From Typha latifolia (taxonomy: Eukaryota; Streptophyta; Magnoliopsida; Poales; Typhaceae), in NCBI GenBank assembly GCA_019914945.1, contig CM034100.1, positions 15,697,096 to 15,761,095 on the forward strand: 64,000 nt of DNA, given 5' to 3'. Made by a program: the position numbers and the translations under genes. Of this stretch, positions 36,747 to 56,380 are shown piece after piece (position 1 is the first letter of the stretch; each line of letters starts with the position of its first letter). Under the pieces are notes generated by a model. It ran no database searches. It had not been told where the DNA came from and saw only the letters and a program-made list of their open reading frames with translations.

Positions 36747-39700
36747 TTAACTTCTTTTACTTGTCTTTGAATCAGCCACCAGGGACCTTACGCTGAGACG
36801 AGGCTTGGTGGAGACAAGTTCGACGGGAAGAACAGACACTCCAACCACTAATGATCCAAGGGGAACCCTTGAAAGTGGCAGTAGTTCTACAAGCACTGCT
36901 ACCTGAACATTGTTAATTGAAATCAATACCATATGCATTTTCATTGAAACCATGAATGCTCATAAAACAAGCCAATTCCACACCAATAAAACTGACTGAA
37001 GAATCCTCTCCTGAATTAGTATGTATAAACTAATTAAACCAATTACAAGATACATAAAACATAATGAGAAAGCTTATCAGATGGCAAATTGCTGTTGCAA
37101 ACCCCTCAAAGCTCTCGGTAGTTGGAGACAAATATTGTATGCAACAGGTAGCACTACCAAATGAATCGATGCTTAAGTTGTGTAATTTACTGTGCGCAAT
37201 CTTGTGTTAAAAATTCTCATATTTTCTGATAAGAATTACATTAGTGGTACTATTCCAAAAATCAACCATTCTTCAGGATTGGAAGCAAATAATTGAACAG
37301 AGTAGAAATCATTTTTACCTCGGGGGAATTTAGATCCACAATCGCATTTTTGGCAACGCTTTTAATGGCTCCAGCTACAACACCGAAGCAATGGCCTCGA
37401 TCCATCAAAGCAGTTTTGGTGCCTCCAGCGTTTTTCTTAGTTTTCAGCTCTGTCTCATCTATGCCTCTTCTGTTATAACCAACTGCAAACTAGAGTGGTG
37501 ATTGAAATTATTAAACCAGCCAGAAGTATAGCATCTTATGGTGAAATAAACTATTCAATAAGAAAGAGAAATATGCCGCCAATGTAATGTTAAATAGTAT
37601 CACAAACAGCAAAATAGTGAAAAGATGAATTTACCTTTATAGGTTTGTCTAGTTTGTCCTTGTCATCTCCCAAGAATTCTTTGAAAAGGTTTGCTACAAC
37701 TAACTGTAGGTTTTCCTCCAACAAAATACAAGTTTCCTGAATGGGAAAAATACGATGGCACCATCTGTTCATGATAACGGATTCATGATTTAACAATTTA
37801 ATCACATATAAAAATGGTCTAGTCAAACATTTCACTTTAACATCACTAGAAAGAGTCACTCCCATAAACATAATATGAAGGTTCCTCCAAGGGTATACTG
37901 AGCATAATCAATCTAGATTCAATCACAATTTTTATATCCATAAAATGGATAAAGTACCATAAAAGGAAGAATCATAGAATAAGCAGATGACGGAGAGAGT
38001 TGTCCTCATCTGAAGGGGAGTTACAAGATGAAAGAGACCATGTTAAGAAATGAGGATGGATAACACAAAAATTCATCATCATTTGGCAATATAGAATTAT
38101 AGAGTGTACTCGAGAAGAAGCATAAAATAAGAACCATACAGTACAATGGCCTAGAAATGAGAATGTATATGTCTTAGTTCCAATGAGTTTGAGAAATAAA
38201 TTATTCTCAGATAATGTAAAAGAGAATGTTATATCAATGGTTAAAAAAATAAATTCCTTCACCATCAAAATATAAGAACTTTGGTATCTTAGATACAAAT
38301 CAGGCTCTTTCGAGTCATACCAAAATTTGAGTTTTCATATATTCGCCAAGTCTCAAGCAAGTAATAACATTGTCCTCTTCTAAAAGACTAATTATATTCT
38401 TCATGTTTTTCTAACTTCATGTTGCATATTTGTTCTGGTACATTGTTTTTCTGGCTATAACGCAAAATAGCCAACAGAATACACCATTTTGTATTTCTCT
38501 AGAAACTGCGGAAACAATTATATCATTGTACATATTACCATTATTTCTCTAATCTTTCTTGGCTTGTAAACCATTTTCAAATGAAGGTAAAGGTGTATGG
38601 TACAATTCAATTCCTGCTAGGTTTGGTGCTCTAACCATTAGCAATGACCAACTTTGTTAGCTGAATAGCTGTTGATTTATTTGTCATATCTCCCTCCATA
38701 GAGCAGTACCAATAAACAACGAAGAATAGAACGACAAAGAAACTGTTTCCAGTTGCTCTTTGCCAGAAAGGGACTCCAGTATAATGCCATAGCAGTTAAT
38801 AATGTTAAGAGTGTTCATAAGAGAATATGCAACTTACTGTGGCGATTTTAATTTTCCAGATCCCAATGAACAAAACAAATTTGACAACATGCTGACGACA
38901 TGATGAAACTCATTATTTGGAAATGTAAAGAGAAGTAGCCCACTCCTAGTTAGCTTCACTAGGGACAGACTTGATATCCCATTCGCATTCTCATTTGTAT
39001 CAAAAGATAGTAAACTTGATTCTGCTGTTTTACCTGTTGACAAGCATATGAAAAGCAGAAAAAAGATTAAACATGATCTCATTAACAGGTTGAACAATGT
39101 TTGTCACCTCAAGCAATATTGAATAACTCACTTTCTAATACCCAAGAGTCCTTACTCACCAGAAGGCTCCAAAATATTGGTATTCTTATTCCTTTCTATA
39201 GCTCTAACACTATTGGCATCTACTACCGTGCTACACACTTTTCTTTTCCTTGCATCAACCTTTGTACCGCAAGAATCAAAGTTTTCAAGGTCGTTGCCAC
39301 ATGTATGGCTGACATACTGCCAAAAATATGCTGTTATCAGACATTCATAATAATAATAATTTGCATAAACAGAAAGTTTAAAATTGGAAAATCAATTGAA
39401 AGAATAAAGCCAAGTTAAAAGTGAACAGGCTAAGGAAACAAGTTGATGTCCTATCACTATCTGCTTACTGTCATGTTTCTGTTTGATGCTCCAAATAGTA
39501 ATTAGTCAAGAAAAAATGAATATAATTTTCTATGGGAACCTCCCAAGAAACTGGATATGTAATGGATAAGGCTTTCACTGTAATGTAGCAGGTATGACTT
39601 AGATATTTCTAGTCTTCTACATTCTTGAAGAGTTCAAGTCAGTACTTGAGGACAAACACTAATACTTTTGGAAGTATCTTATTGTTATATGAGATATCAT

Positions 39701-41121
39701 GTCTTACATCTCTTTATCTATTACGTTAATTACATGAAAAGACATTGAAATATGGTTCTGCAAAGAGACATGGATAGTACTTGAGATTTATGATGAATTT
39801 AAGCTTGATAGAGATATGCATCCAAATAAAGTTGAATAGTGGGAAGGATTTCACCAACCAACTTAAGATAATTGGGGATCAATTATCCTATGCAATAAGC
39901 AAAGACATAGAGAATTTGAATCATTCACCATTCATTGAACAATACTTGGAAAATGCAGACGAAAGAAGACATTATCAGCAAGCTAATAGGTAAATCATAT
40001 GGATGAGAGAGTTAATATAACTAGTCAAATTCAGGGAATATAAAATTTAGTACTAATCTGCTAACATTTAACTGTTGGGTTCTCATACAATAATGTCATT
40101 GCATTTATTGGCAGTTGCCTATATCTATTTTCCCTATTAGTCCTCAATGAAACAAAAATTTAACAATCCAACCATTAGTCATTCGAGTTCTCATCCTTGT
40201 TTTCTAGGATGCTACCAATGCTTCACTGCACAACAAACAATAGCAAATACAATACACAAAAGAGGTAAAGAGTAGTTTATTGACCTCTTTAAGAAGGGAG
40301 AAAGCCTCCTTGGTGGCACTTTTCTCACGCTCTGGAAAGAACAGACACGCCCATGTCAATTTCTTATAACAATGACATCAAAGAAAATGGAAGAGAAAAG
40401 GGAAAAACTGACAGTACATCCAAATCATACTAATGCTGGAGCAGTGTGCAGGATCGTCATCATTTATGATTAAATAGCATGTTTACCTGCCAAATGCCAC
40501 AAATCTAGATAATTACTACCAAGCGCAGTTGTCCATAGAGCCTCACTAGCCTCCTATGAATACGTGCCTGTCCTCATAGATAAAATATTTAATCTAATCA
40601 TACTATTTCAATTTCCACTATCCAAACTACACAATCTGCGAAGCCCCTTATCAGCATATTAGATTTGAATAGAATTCAGGCTCAAATTTTCGGCACTTCA
40701 TCACATCGTTCAAATGTACTGGTTTCCCATCACCTTCCTATCTAGATACTAAATCCCTTAATCTTTACTAGATGAATTGATTCACCCAAAGCATGGTATC
40801 CATCAAGAAGCGAAACTAATCGAAAACTCATAGCAATTCAAAACAGCGTTAAGAAATCTACGCCGCGAGGGGTTGCTCCGTAATCGACTCACTGATGGGG
40901 CAGGTGATGAGGAATCCAGAACGGGATCGCTCCAGGAGAGAGGAGGGAGCTCCGTAATCGTACCGAGGGAGGTTGATCACAGCGGCGTGCTGCTCCCATG
41001 GAGGCAGCAAACCCTTCGTCTTCTCCTCACCTGCAGCTTGGAGCTCCTCTCTCTCGAACTCGTCTCTCTCCTCTTCTTCAGGTGCTATCGCTGGTTGTTG
41101 CTTCTCCTCCGCCATGGACAT
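36747..41121 (-). CDS. THUMP-domain RNA-binding protein (THUMPD1/Tan1-like), 7 exons
   Basis: Exons from the start: 41121-40893, 40331-40285, 39316-39160, 39033-38838, 37764-37635, 37489-37319, 36902-36747; 361 residues. Start ATG is at 41121, with a second in-frame ATG two codons later. The N terminus is acidic (EEEERDEFEREE), then comes SGFLITCPIKREKSATKEA, a divergent low-complexity middle, and the THUMP segment: QWCHRIFPIQETC, KPIKFAVGYNRRG, MDRGHCFGVVAGAI and VAVLVELLPLSRVPLGSL. The last exon ends TKPRLSVRSLVADSK. THUMPD1 and yeast Tan1 bind tRNA and assist N4-acetylcytidine formation by the NAT10/Kre33 acetyltransferase; the same job here is inferred from family membership. The gene starts about 1.4 kb from the divergent glutamate receptor gene. 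Confidence 0.88.
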
Positions 41122-42541
41122 TTCTCTCTCTCCCCCCTTTTTTTTTGAACCCTAGAGCTCTAAAATAGAGTGATTGCGCCGGCGGCGGCAACCAACAACC
41201 GTGAATTTCGCACGTGAAGGACTTTCGGCGGAGAATTTTTTGCGAAATAGACCCTCATATTTTGGGATATTTGCTCCTCCTCTATTCCACTATAATTATA
41301 TTAGTAAAAATATATCAGGAATTTACGTGTGTATATATATATATTGAGGTCAATTCAGTTGTCAACCTCAGCCAGGTGATTAAATTGCGCGAATCTCGTA
41401 GCCTTTGTCCTTTAAATGGAGGTTAGCTCCCAATTTCAGTTAATTACTTTTATTTCTAATCTTTAATATAATGATATTTGAAATGGGTTTTAGAAAATTA
41501 AGTGTTTGATTATAGATCGAGCTAGGATTTCCAAGCAGGCATACATCCGGAGATCTCCAGTCCACTTACTTTTAATCAAATAATTATTATTATTTAATTA
41601 GATTTAGAAAGAAGTTTATTGATACTAACTTCGTTTTAGCATAATATTAGCTGATTTAAGAAAATCATTAGATCCAAAGCAGAGGGAGGCCGGAACGATC
41701 CGATGTCATGGTAAACATGGCAAATTTAAAAGTCGTGAGTGTTGTTCCGTTGACTCTGTGAGGAAAGCAAGGAGTCTCGGGAAAGAAAAGGCTATAAGTA
41801 GCAAGTAATTATGTATCCTAAACAAGGCTAATCATATTTACCGACCATCGACAAAATCTAAAATATCTCAATTATCCCAGGTGCTGTTTTATCTTTACCC
41901 GGTAAATTATTGCGAACCAACCAACCAAGAGATGAGGAGAAGTGAGAGAAGAGCATCCGTTCTACCAACCAAAACGGATGCCACTCGGTCGATTCACCGT
42001 CTCTACTTCCAAACCTTTTCCTTTTCTTATTATTGCGAACTAGATTCTTCTATCCCATTAATGTTTGGTTTCACGTCACATCCACATTTGAATAGTTGAT
42101 CTCCTCAAGGTTCATGCGCTCAGGAAAAGCTATGCTATTGTGAATTTTGTTCTCCGAATCCATGTAAGTTTACTAATCTTCTTCTTTCCGACCTTAAACT
42201 ATTTGTTGATTATCTGTACTTGCTCTCTTATTTTGGCAAAAGTTGGCTTTTGAGTCTTCTCCCACTTGCTACCCAATCCATACTCTGGTCAATTTCCAAT
42301 TACCTTGTAAAACCCTTGCAAGTTGGGTTGCTCTTTTCTATGAGTAATTCTCAAGGTGGGTCTTTCAGTTGTTGCAGGACACTGTTAGGGTTCAAATTTT
42401 TTATGGGTATTTTAATCTTACTGCAAATTTCCTTTTGTGTTCTTGAATTGTTTGTAGTTTTTAATATCCTGTTGTTGGAATTTTGAATTGTTGGTAGCCT
42501 GTTATTGTCTTGAAGTAAAAGGAGAAGGATAAATTCCAGCC
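41122..42541. other. Divergent promoter region between THUMP and GLR genes
   Basis: About 1.4 kb shared between two genes pointing away from each other. It is mostly AT-rich; the last 0.4 kb probably holds the GLR leader, with a GTAAGT donor near 42164. No protein-coding signal was recognised. Confidence 0.5.
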
Positions 42542-46217
<3,676 letters not shown>

Positions 46218-47732
46218 TTAATTTAGTGGCCTGCTCTATAATTGTATATAAGCGGGTGTCATGTATTTTTCTATCAATATGTTATATATATATATATATA
46301 AGTGCCCTCCAGTGGTATACCCTCTAAACTTATATCTGTATCACTCTTTCCCCTTGTAATTAGACTAATGTAAAACTGATAATTTTTTTTCATTCAAAGT
46401 TAGCAGAAAAAAATACAAAATATATCTTAGACCATAATAAATATTGAAATGTCAGCATTGCACTTCTTCTTTCATTCAATTTATTTATTGCATTATATTC
46501 TTTAAAGTTAAAATAAAATATACTTTTAACATCTTCAATCTTCTCCTATCTACAATTAGGAGCATCAAATCTTAGTTATTACAGCTAACCTCCCAAAAGT
46601 TTCATCTTTAGGCCATCGTGTGCGCTATATGCTCTCCTTTTCATTTTATCTTTAAGCATGTCAAAAATGGAGCAAAAGCCCTGTGCACTCCAATGCACCC
46701 ACCGGGCTCCATATTTATTAAAATAATAATATAATATATATATTTATATTAGCTATTTTAAATTACTTAATAAGTCCTCTTAGTATTATTATTTTTTAAT
46801 AAAAAATATATGGTTAGAAAACTCTCATTGAAATATTTAAAATAAGACTAATATTCAATAGTTTTAGAAGTAATTTTAAATCACTAATTTTTTAATTAAA
46901 CGCATCGAAATTATATTATACGAAATAAATATCGAAATAAACATTACATGTCATTAACTAAAAATATCAAAATTATATTTCATGTTTGTTGTATTTCATA
47001 TCTGTTGTATTTTAATATTTAATATTTACATTGAGAAATAATTTTGATTAATTATATTTTAGGACACATAATTTCTTAGACTTATTTTTATAAATAATAA
47101 AAAATTTAAAATTTAAATTAACTCAAAAATAATTTAATATTAGACTCATTTTAAAGGTCTCGATAAGACCTTTCCAATAGTATTATTTTTGTTAAAAATC
47201 TATTAGTAAAATTAATTATATATATTTAATTTAACTAACTAGATTATTGAATGCAATAATTATTGAACAAATTTAATAATTTTAAAAAACTAAAAAGATA
47301 AATAGAGCGGGGCTCTATTTTTTTAGTGGGGCTCTAGCTTCAAATTTAGAGTTACTCGGTTGGCGTTGCTCTAAAATATTTGGCATTAGAAGAGAGACCT
47401 AAAGAATAACATTTAATGTAAAACGTGAACTTGGTGTGAACAAATAAATGCTGATCAAATTTGGTGTGCCATATGTGATATCAATTATGCACATCCGACA
47501 ACTCTAATAGAATTTTTTTATAAAAAAATCAGAATTATCAAATGTGTACACACAAAAGGGCATATAACGGCAAGAAGATGAAAGATCACTGCACAACAAA
47601 AGTTAATTTTGCACGCTATATTACAACACTATGGGTTACATCAGCTTACATTTTAATGTTACAACAACATCACTGTTAGATATCAGGCAGTTAATACATT
47701 CAGTTGAAGCAAACCTGTATCAGAGTGAATAT
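46218..47732. other. Convergent intergenic region between GLR and IRE1
   Basis: Holds the 3' flanks of both genes. A short TA run lies at about 46285-46301. From about 46.70 to 47.37 kb the sequence is extremely AT-rich and bounded by CGGGCTCC and GGGGCTCT words, like a decayed noncoding transposon. No gene is visible. Confidence 0.5.
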
Positions 47733-50700
47733 CTAGATTACACTACTCTGAAAATATTTACTGAAAGAGTCCTCTTCCCTGCAATATGTACATACCACCT
47801 TGTAGACTTCAATCAGGAGCTTGGGAAATCGACTAGAGAAGTACCCATCAAATCCTTCAGGAAGTGGCCCAAGTATTTCCTGGCAATGGTTGCACAAGGA
47901 ATCAACGTCAAATAAAGTATGTACACCAAATACAATCAAAAGTATTATTCTGTCATTTATTTCTGTAAGAAACCGGTGGATAAGTGGAAAATAATCGAAG
48001 CAACATAAGAAGGAACAGAAAAAGAAAACTAGAAAGACACAACTTGGTAATCCACCTCACACTAAAGGATAACCTTCTTCAATATTTTGATTGAATGCAA
48101 TCTATTTTATAGCTAAATATTTTACTTAGCTCCAAAAATATGAATTTATACCCATCAAGGTAAAAAAGTGAAGTTCAAGCTCACACAAAAATTGGAAAGT
48201 CATGCACTGATATAAAGGTCTATGATAGTGTATTTGGTGTGCACATATAAGAGTTCAACTTGATGCCCAGAGAGAGGAGCCAAAGATAGAAGATGAAGAT
48301 TGAAGAGTTCATTTTCTCAGCTTCTATCATCCATCCCTTTCACAAGGAGATGAATAGGAGATGCTGCTGGAGTTGGTGCAAGAATGATAGTGACAAGAAA
48401 CCAATGTTTGTGATATGAATGCTACTATCTCCTTGTTCCTATCCTAAAATTTCTAAATTTTCTATGACATGACAAGAAGCCAAACAAAGTGCTTGTTGCT
48501 TTTGAAATGCAAGTCCTGTACAAAGGCCAACTTGATGTATCTGGCCTGACATTTAATACTTATAATCTTATTCTGGTACTGGAAAAGCTGACCATTTGGT
48601 GAATTGAAACAAACAACCCAGTAAGAAATGTCAAGTTATGCATTCTTCTGTTTAAAGATTTCTTTTTTCCCTCACCTAAACTACAATACTAGAAGAAACT
48701 GATAATGCAATAGCGCTATTTAAAAAAACAATTGTCACCTGAAGTTCACTTGGAAGTTCCCTATAGTGACTTGACTTGTTTCTTATTACGCGAAGAAGGT
48801 CACGCATGGAATCAAAATTGTATTTCCGGTATCGGCCCAAGTCTGCAACAAGTAGAGCATCCAACTTCTCTCCCCATTTTCCACCAAATGCAAATGTGGC
48901 AACATGTTCTAAAGCATTCAGGAGTTCAGGTTCACTTGCTTTGTCAACCCTGTCACTTGTGTCTCGAAGAAATGAAAGTCGCATCTCGGAACTCCAAAAG
49001 AAAGGGTGATGCAATACCTCTACTGCCTTTGGCCTGGTAACATTCAGAACATGCAACATGGACAATGTTTAAGTCACATGTGTAGAAAGTATGAAAATCT
49101 AGGCTCTAGGTACAACTAGCAATAGAATTCTTGCCTCATCTTTGGGTCTGGGTCCAACAATTGAGAAAGAAGATGTACAGCTTCCGGTATAAAATCCACC
49201 ACAAAGAGGTCAAAGCGGTTCTTGATGATGTTCATGTCTCGTTCAAAATACTCTCCAAATGGATGTTTACCTTTAGTAATACAATAGAAAATAATGCATC
49301 CCAAACTGAATAAGTCCACTGCACGAGTTTGACGTCCATGAAGAAGTTGCTCAGGTGCTTGCCAACCAGAGCTACCATATCCTATAGCATATAATTTTGA
49401 GTTTCTGTATGTCATGGTTGAGTCACAGAAGAAAGATTTTTCATGAGTCCTCACCTGTAGCATGGCGGCTTAATGAAGACATGTCCTCTTGAAGGCGTTT
49501 ACTGATACCCATATCAGAAAGCTTTGCCTTAAAAAATCCATCTGTGCTAATCAACACATTTTGGGGCTTTAAATCACGATGTATAATTCCTAATTCATGT
49601 AAATGTGCAAGACCAGAAACCACATCCCTGCATTAGAAAGAAAACAAAATATGGGTGGAAACAATTATAATCCACATGTGAAAACCAACAGCCTTCCTTA
49701 ATTGGCACCGGCAAATTAGAAAGTCAACATGTAAAGAAACATAATAAATAGTTGCATTCAATCTAGAAGTAGAATCTTTGTTCACTAACCTCATAAGTTT
49801 TAAAAGTTGGCTTGAAGGTCGCCCATCCGGTCTCCATAGTTCCACCTTCCCTTCAATACCTTTCAACCATTTCAACTGGACCCTATGTTCAGTTGTAGAG
49901 GATGTTGGATTTTCAGGGGGTGAATCTGAAAATTGCTGAACTAGACCAGCTAGGCTGCAGCTGCAGCGTTCAAGTGAGATATAAACAAAATCTAAATCCT
50001 GCTCTACCCCATACCATCGAACGATATTTGGATGCTGATCAGAAGCAATAAGATTCTGAATCTCTTTAAGAGCAATATCATGATGTGCATGCAGAAGACG
50101 TTTGACAGCAACTGGTCGACCATCATAAAATCCTTCAAGGACAACTGTACCATTGCTTCCTCTACCAATTTCAGTATTTGAAACAAATAGTTTTCCAACC
50201 AAACGCCCATCACCAGCACTGTAAAATTGCCCAAAATTCATAAATGGGTGTTTCTCATTAATCTGAGCGACTGTAGACCTGTCAGTTTCACTATTTTCCT
50301 TATCAGAAGTCGAAAATCCATGTTGACTGCTAATGAAACCATCTCTAATTGTTCCAGCCTTTCGAGCTTTTCTCTTCTTAGGAACTCCATCATGTTTGCC
50401 TCTCAGTTCGGTCAACTGCTTATCATATGTGACTGGTTCTCGCATGTTCAGATAACATATTGCAGAAAGGATAAATATAGATAGGATCATTAACCATGTG
50501 AGAAATCCAGAAATATGTCCGGAAGACATCTTAGTAGGATTCTGTCTGTCAGCATAATATTTGACAGCTAAGGCATTATCTGTACTCTTAAACGAGTTCC
50601 CGGACATAATCAAACTGTTTTTACTGCTATATTGCCAATGAGCAAGATCAATATTGTTCACACTTTGTTTAGGAAAGTCATCATAACCCAATACAGGGCC

Positions 50701-52930
50701 ATTGATATCCCTAGATGACTCCACTAAGGTATCAGGAATTCTTAACATATTACTGGTTTCAGTATATGATTCCAATGGAGATTTCTTAACAACATCAGTA
50801 CGACGGACACCAGCTTGGTTTTTATACATTGTGGTGATCCTGTCATGAGAAGATAATGATGAAGGAAGCCCAAGTTTGTCAATCCCGCTTTTCATGAAGA
50901 ATGGATTTTTTGGCTGATTATTTGACAATGGTTCAAGCTTATTACCCATTTTAGGTGGCAACTCATACATACTATGATAATAAGCAGTGAAAAAGGATTT
51001 TGTCCAATTCCAGAGAGGTCTACCAAGATTAGAAGAGCTGAGAGAATAATCTGTCCTTATTATATTTATATAATTAGTATTCTCAGCTCTTCTTCTAGTA
51101 CCTAACTTTGATAGAAGTGATGTCTCTTCACTCATTGGCGCCTTAAGTCCAGTCAAATTAGTAGCCAGATTATGCTTGTAAATTATCTCCCCACTATCAG
51201 CAGCAACAGTATATAAAGTGGAAGTTTTTGATCCAATAGTAATGGTAGAACCTTTTATCTCTGGTGTCCTAGAGATATATTCCTTGATTGACAAATCATG
51301 CTCCTGCGGGAAGATGCAAAACAATCATAAATGTCTCAACCAAAAAGAGCAGAAAGAAGTTCAAAGAATAACACTTTCAGAGACATTTGCAAGCATACCT
51401 TCTGATCAAAGCCATTGATAATCTCTATAAGGTCTGAACCTCGCCCAGGGATCACCAAATATTCAGAATCGTCACTTAAATAAGAGAAAGATAAAACTGT
51501 GGATCCTGTTGAGAATTCCCAGAGAGTTGATTGGGTTCTGCTGTCCATTAATCCAACAGTGCCATTCTCACAAATAAAAAATCTACCTGGCCTGCTAATT
51601 AAACATATAAACAAGGGCAGGTGATGTTGTTGTAATATAGGCAATATAACCCAGAGTAAAAATGCAAAGGCTCGCACATACAATCATGCACATACGCACA
51701 CAAATGCATCTGACAAGCAGTTGAGGCAGCAAATGTAGCTATACAGTGAAGTTTGGTAAAGGGGTCAACAACAAATAAAAGTGGTGCAATCTACCGCACA
51801 TCCAAAAGAGTGGCAAAGGGTGACTTGAATGGGAGAAGAAGGTTAAGTTTGGAGACTTTTGAGTGAGAGAAAGACAAAAACGGAGAGATAAGACTCTAAT
51901 ATGTATACTTTTCCTTCATAGAGAAAGGTGTTTTAGTGGCTCTCTTTATAATTATAGGAATATTCATCTCCATATTGTTGTAATCTCTGTCACCTATTCC
52001 AATTCCAATTTATTGTTCTCCTCTTTGACTTAATTTGGTCCTCTTTTCTCTTGAGACTTCATGTACCGAATACATTGTTCGAAAATTCCAATCTCAGATG
52101 TAAGATCCAAAATTTTCTGCCAAACTATAATTCAAGAGAAAAAAAAAATCAGCAGTAGAATTAAAAGGAGATATTATTTACTTAGGAGGTTTAAATTCTA
52201 CAAGCTGTGGTACTCTACAAACAAACTCCTGGGCTCCTGGCATATCATGCAAAGTTCATTACTACATCACAAAGAACAAAACACCAATTATGAAAACTAG
52301 CATCATATTTCCTACTGTGAAATCAATTCACATTGACCAAGTCACTTAAACTTTCGGGCTCTCAGAGCCGTGAAATTAAAAAAAACATATCCTCCATCAA
52401 GCAGTAAATGCATTGAAGATTAGGAACTAAAGCTAGCTCCTTTCCCATTTCATTCCAAATCTAGAAACCAATTGAACGTTAATTTAGCTCATGTCTGAAG
52501 ATCGAAATACTTACTCGACATCAGAGCCTAAACTTCGATCCACCAAGTTAGCAAACGGCACGACAAATCGACCCAGCTCATCTGGCAGAAGCAGATCGGT
52601 GGAGAACTGCTCCGAGTCCGATCGTTCTCGTCGAGGCGCGGCAGCGGAAGGCAGATCCGAAACCAATTGTTCTCGTGGAGACGAGGTCGAGGAAGGCAGA
52701 GCAAGCGGGGAACGAAGCGAAGCGATCTCCCATCCCTCGCCTTCCTCCGAAACCAACCGTTCTCGTCGAGACGAGGCCGAGGAAGGCAGAGCAGGCCGGT
52801 AACGAAGCGAAGCGAAATCCCCACCCTCGCCTCCCTCCGGTACAACAGGGTTAAACGCGGGAGAGACGAAGAATCCCGCCAAAACGATGAGAAACAACGA
52901 AATGGCGTAAAAGGACGACCCACGGATCAT
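47733..52930 (-). CDS. IRE1: IRE1 unfolded-protein sensor: kinase plus endoribonuclease, 7 exons
   Basis: Exons from the start: 52930-52515, 51594-51399, 51303-49790, 49627-49455, 49381-49135, 49033-48739, 47879-47733; 995 residues with the longer exon 2. A hydrophobic signal sequence (FYAISLFLIVLAGFF) leads into a lumenal sensor domain (about 135-450) with WEFSTGS and YLVIPGRGSDLIEII. One membrane span (FLTWLMILSIFILSAICYL) lies near residue 470. The kinase has EIGRGSNGTVVLEG, the lysine of VAVKRLL, HRDLKPQNVLI and SDMG in place of DFG, usual in IRE1, then GYGSSGWQAPEQLL. The KEN RNase domain shows KWGEKLDALLVADLGRYRKY, RVIRNKSSHYRELP and FPKLLIEVYKVV. In plants IRE1 splices bZIP60 mRNA during ER stress. 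Peculiarities: a 90-bp tandem repeat in exon 1, a NAGNAG acceptor before exon 2, and a GC donor after exon 5. Confidence 0.95.
52617..52835 (-). repeat. 90-bp in-frame tandem repeat in IRE1 exon 1
   Basis: Two full copies, 52656-52745 and 52746-52835, differ at about 12 of 90 positions by hand count. A shortened third copy occupies 52617-52655. The period is exactly 30 codons, so the protein repeats a Ser/Pro/Arg/Glu-rich segment of the type LPSSxSSxRExLVSEEGEGWEIASL. Confidence 0.85.
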
Positions 52931-53162
52931 TCCGAAGGCATGGATCTGAAGAATTGGGGATTAAATTGCGCAATGATGAGAATCCTAGAGAAGAAGAAAC
53001 GTCGAACAATTGGGGGACGGGAGGAGAAAGTAGACGAGAATTTGGAATGGGAAGGTACCCGAAGATATGTCATTTGACACTTTGACCAGAGGGGGGAGGT
53101 GGTAGTGCTGGGTGAGTTATTGTGGGTAGCATAACGCCGCCCATTTGCTTATGGATGAAGGA

Positions 53163-53196
<34 letters not shown>

Positions 53197-54015
53197 GAGA
53201 TTTTGGGTGTAGCTTATCGGATCCGGCTCATGTCGGGTCGGATATGATCCGGAAAATAATGGATCATACACTAATCCATATGGTTAACCTAACAAAGTTT
53301 TTGTCTCTACATGGGGGAAATAATGGATCATAAATGTGCAAAAAATAATTAAAAATTAAAAAATTTTGGTGGCACATTAAACTATTGTCTATTTTTACAT
53401 AGATATTTTTTGTGATGTATTGTCGCTTTAATTATGAAAAAAAAATTCTAAATGTTGTTCTCCACTAAGATATCCTAAATATTCTTTCCGTTAATTATTT
53501 GTTTGATTTTTTAAGTTAAAAAATAACATATTGTGACATGAAAATAGAAAAGAGAAAAATTAATAGTAAGATAATTATTTGATATTTTTAGTCAACACGA
53601 CGGGAAGTTGAGAAATATTAGATAAACTAACGGTATCAAAATGTGTTAGATTTAGGTGTAGTTAACCCTAAATACAATTATATACTTGGCAAGCCATTCC
53701 TTCAATGAGTAAAGTTCCGCTCTTATATATCATGTAACAAAAAATAGGAGACAATGGATAATAAACATCTCTTGGTGTTACCCAGAGCAAACATGAGCTC
53801 TCCAAGCATCCAAGCAAGAATTATTCGCATTGTATCAACTTCACTGTTCAAATCTTACAAAAAGGAAAAAGAAAATCTCACAAGCTCTGCTCAATTTTTG
53901 CATTCTGAAAGGAGCATCTCATGACAAAGAATACAAACCATGATGATTCCCTAATAACTGAGCATTATTTTCCATCAGAATGAAGCTACTTTAAAGGAGA
54001 AAGTATAACTACATC
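52931..54015. other. Intergenic region between IRE1 start and GAPB 3' end
   Basis: Holds the IRE1 promoter and leader, a GAT-then-GGT trinucleotide run at about 53161-53196, AT-rich filler, and the GAPB 3' UTR from about 53.7 kb. No gene is visible. Confidence 0.55.
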
Positions 54016-56313
<2,298 letters not shown>

Positions 56314-56370
56314 TGCTACAAATTGCTTCAGCTAAGCAACAGCCAATATTAGCAAAGGTGAGGCAGAACT

Positions 56371-56377
56371 TTATATA
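56371..56377 (-). promoter_or_regulatory. GAPB: GAPB TATA box
   Basis: The minus strand reads TATATAA about 58 nt upstream of the GAPB start codon, implying a short leader of roughly 30 nt. A CCAAT word at 56489-56493 and a GATAAG I-box core at 56502-56507, common in light-regulated photosynthesis genes, lie about 120-130 bp further upstream. Confidence 0.55.
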
Positions 56378-56380
56378 CTT

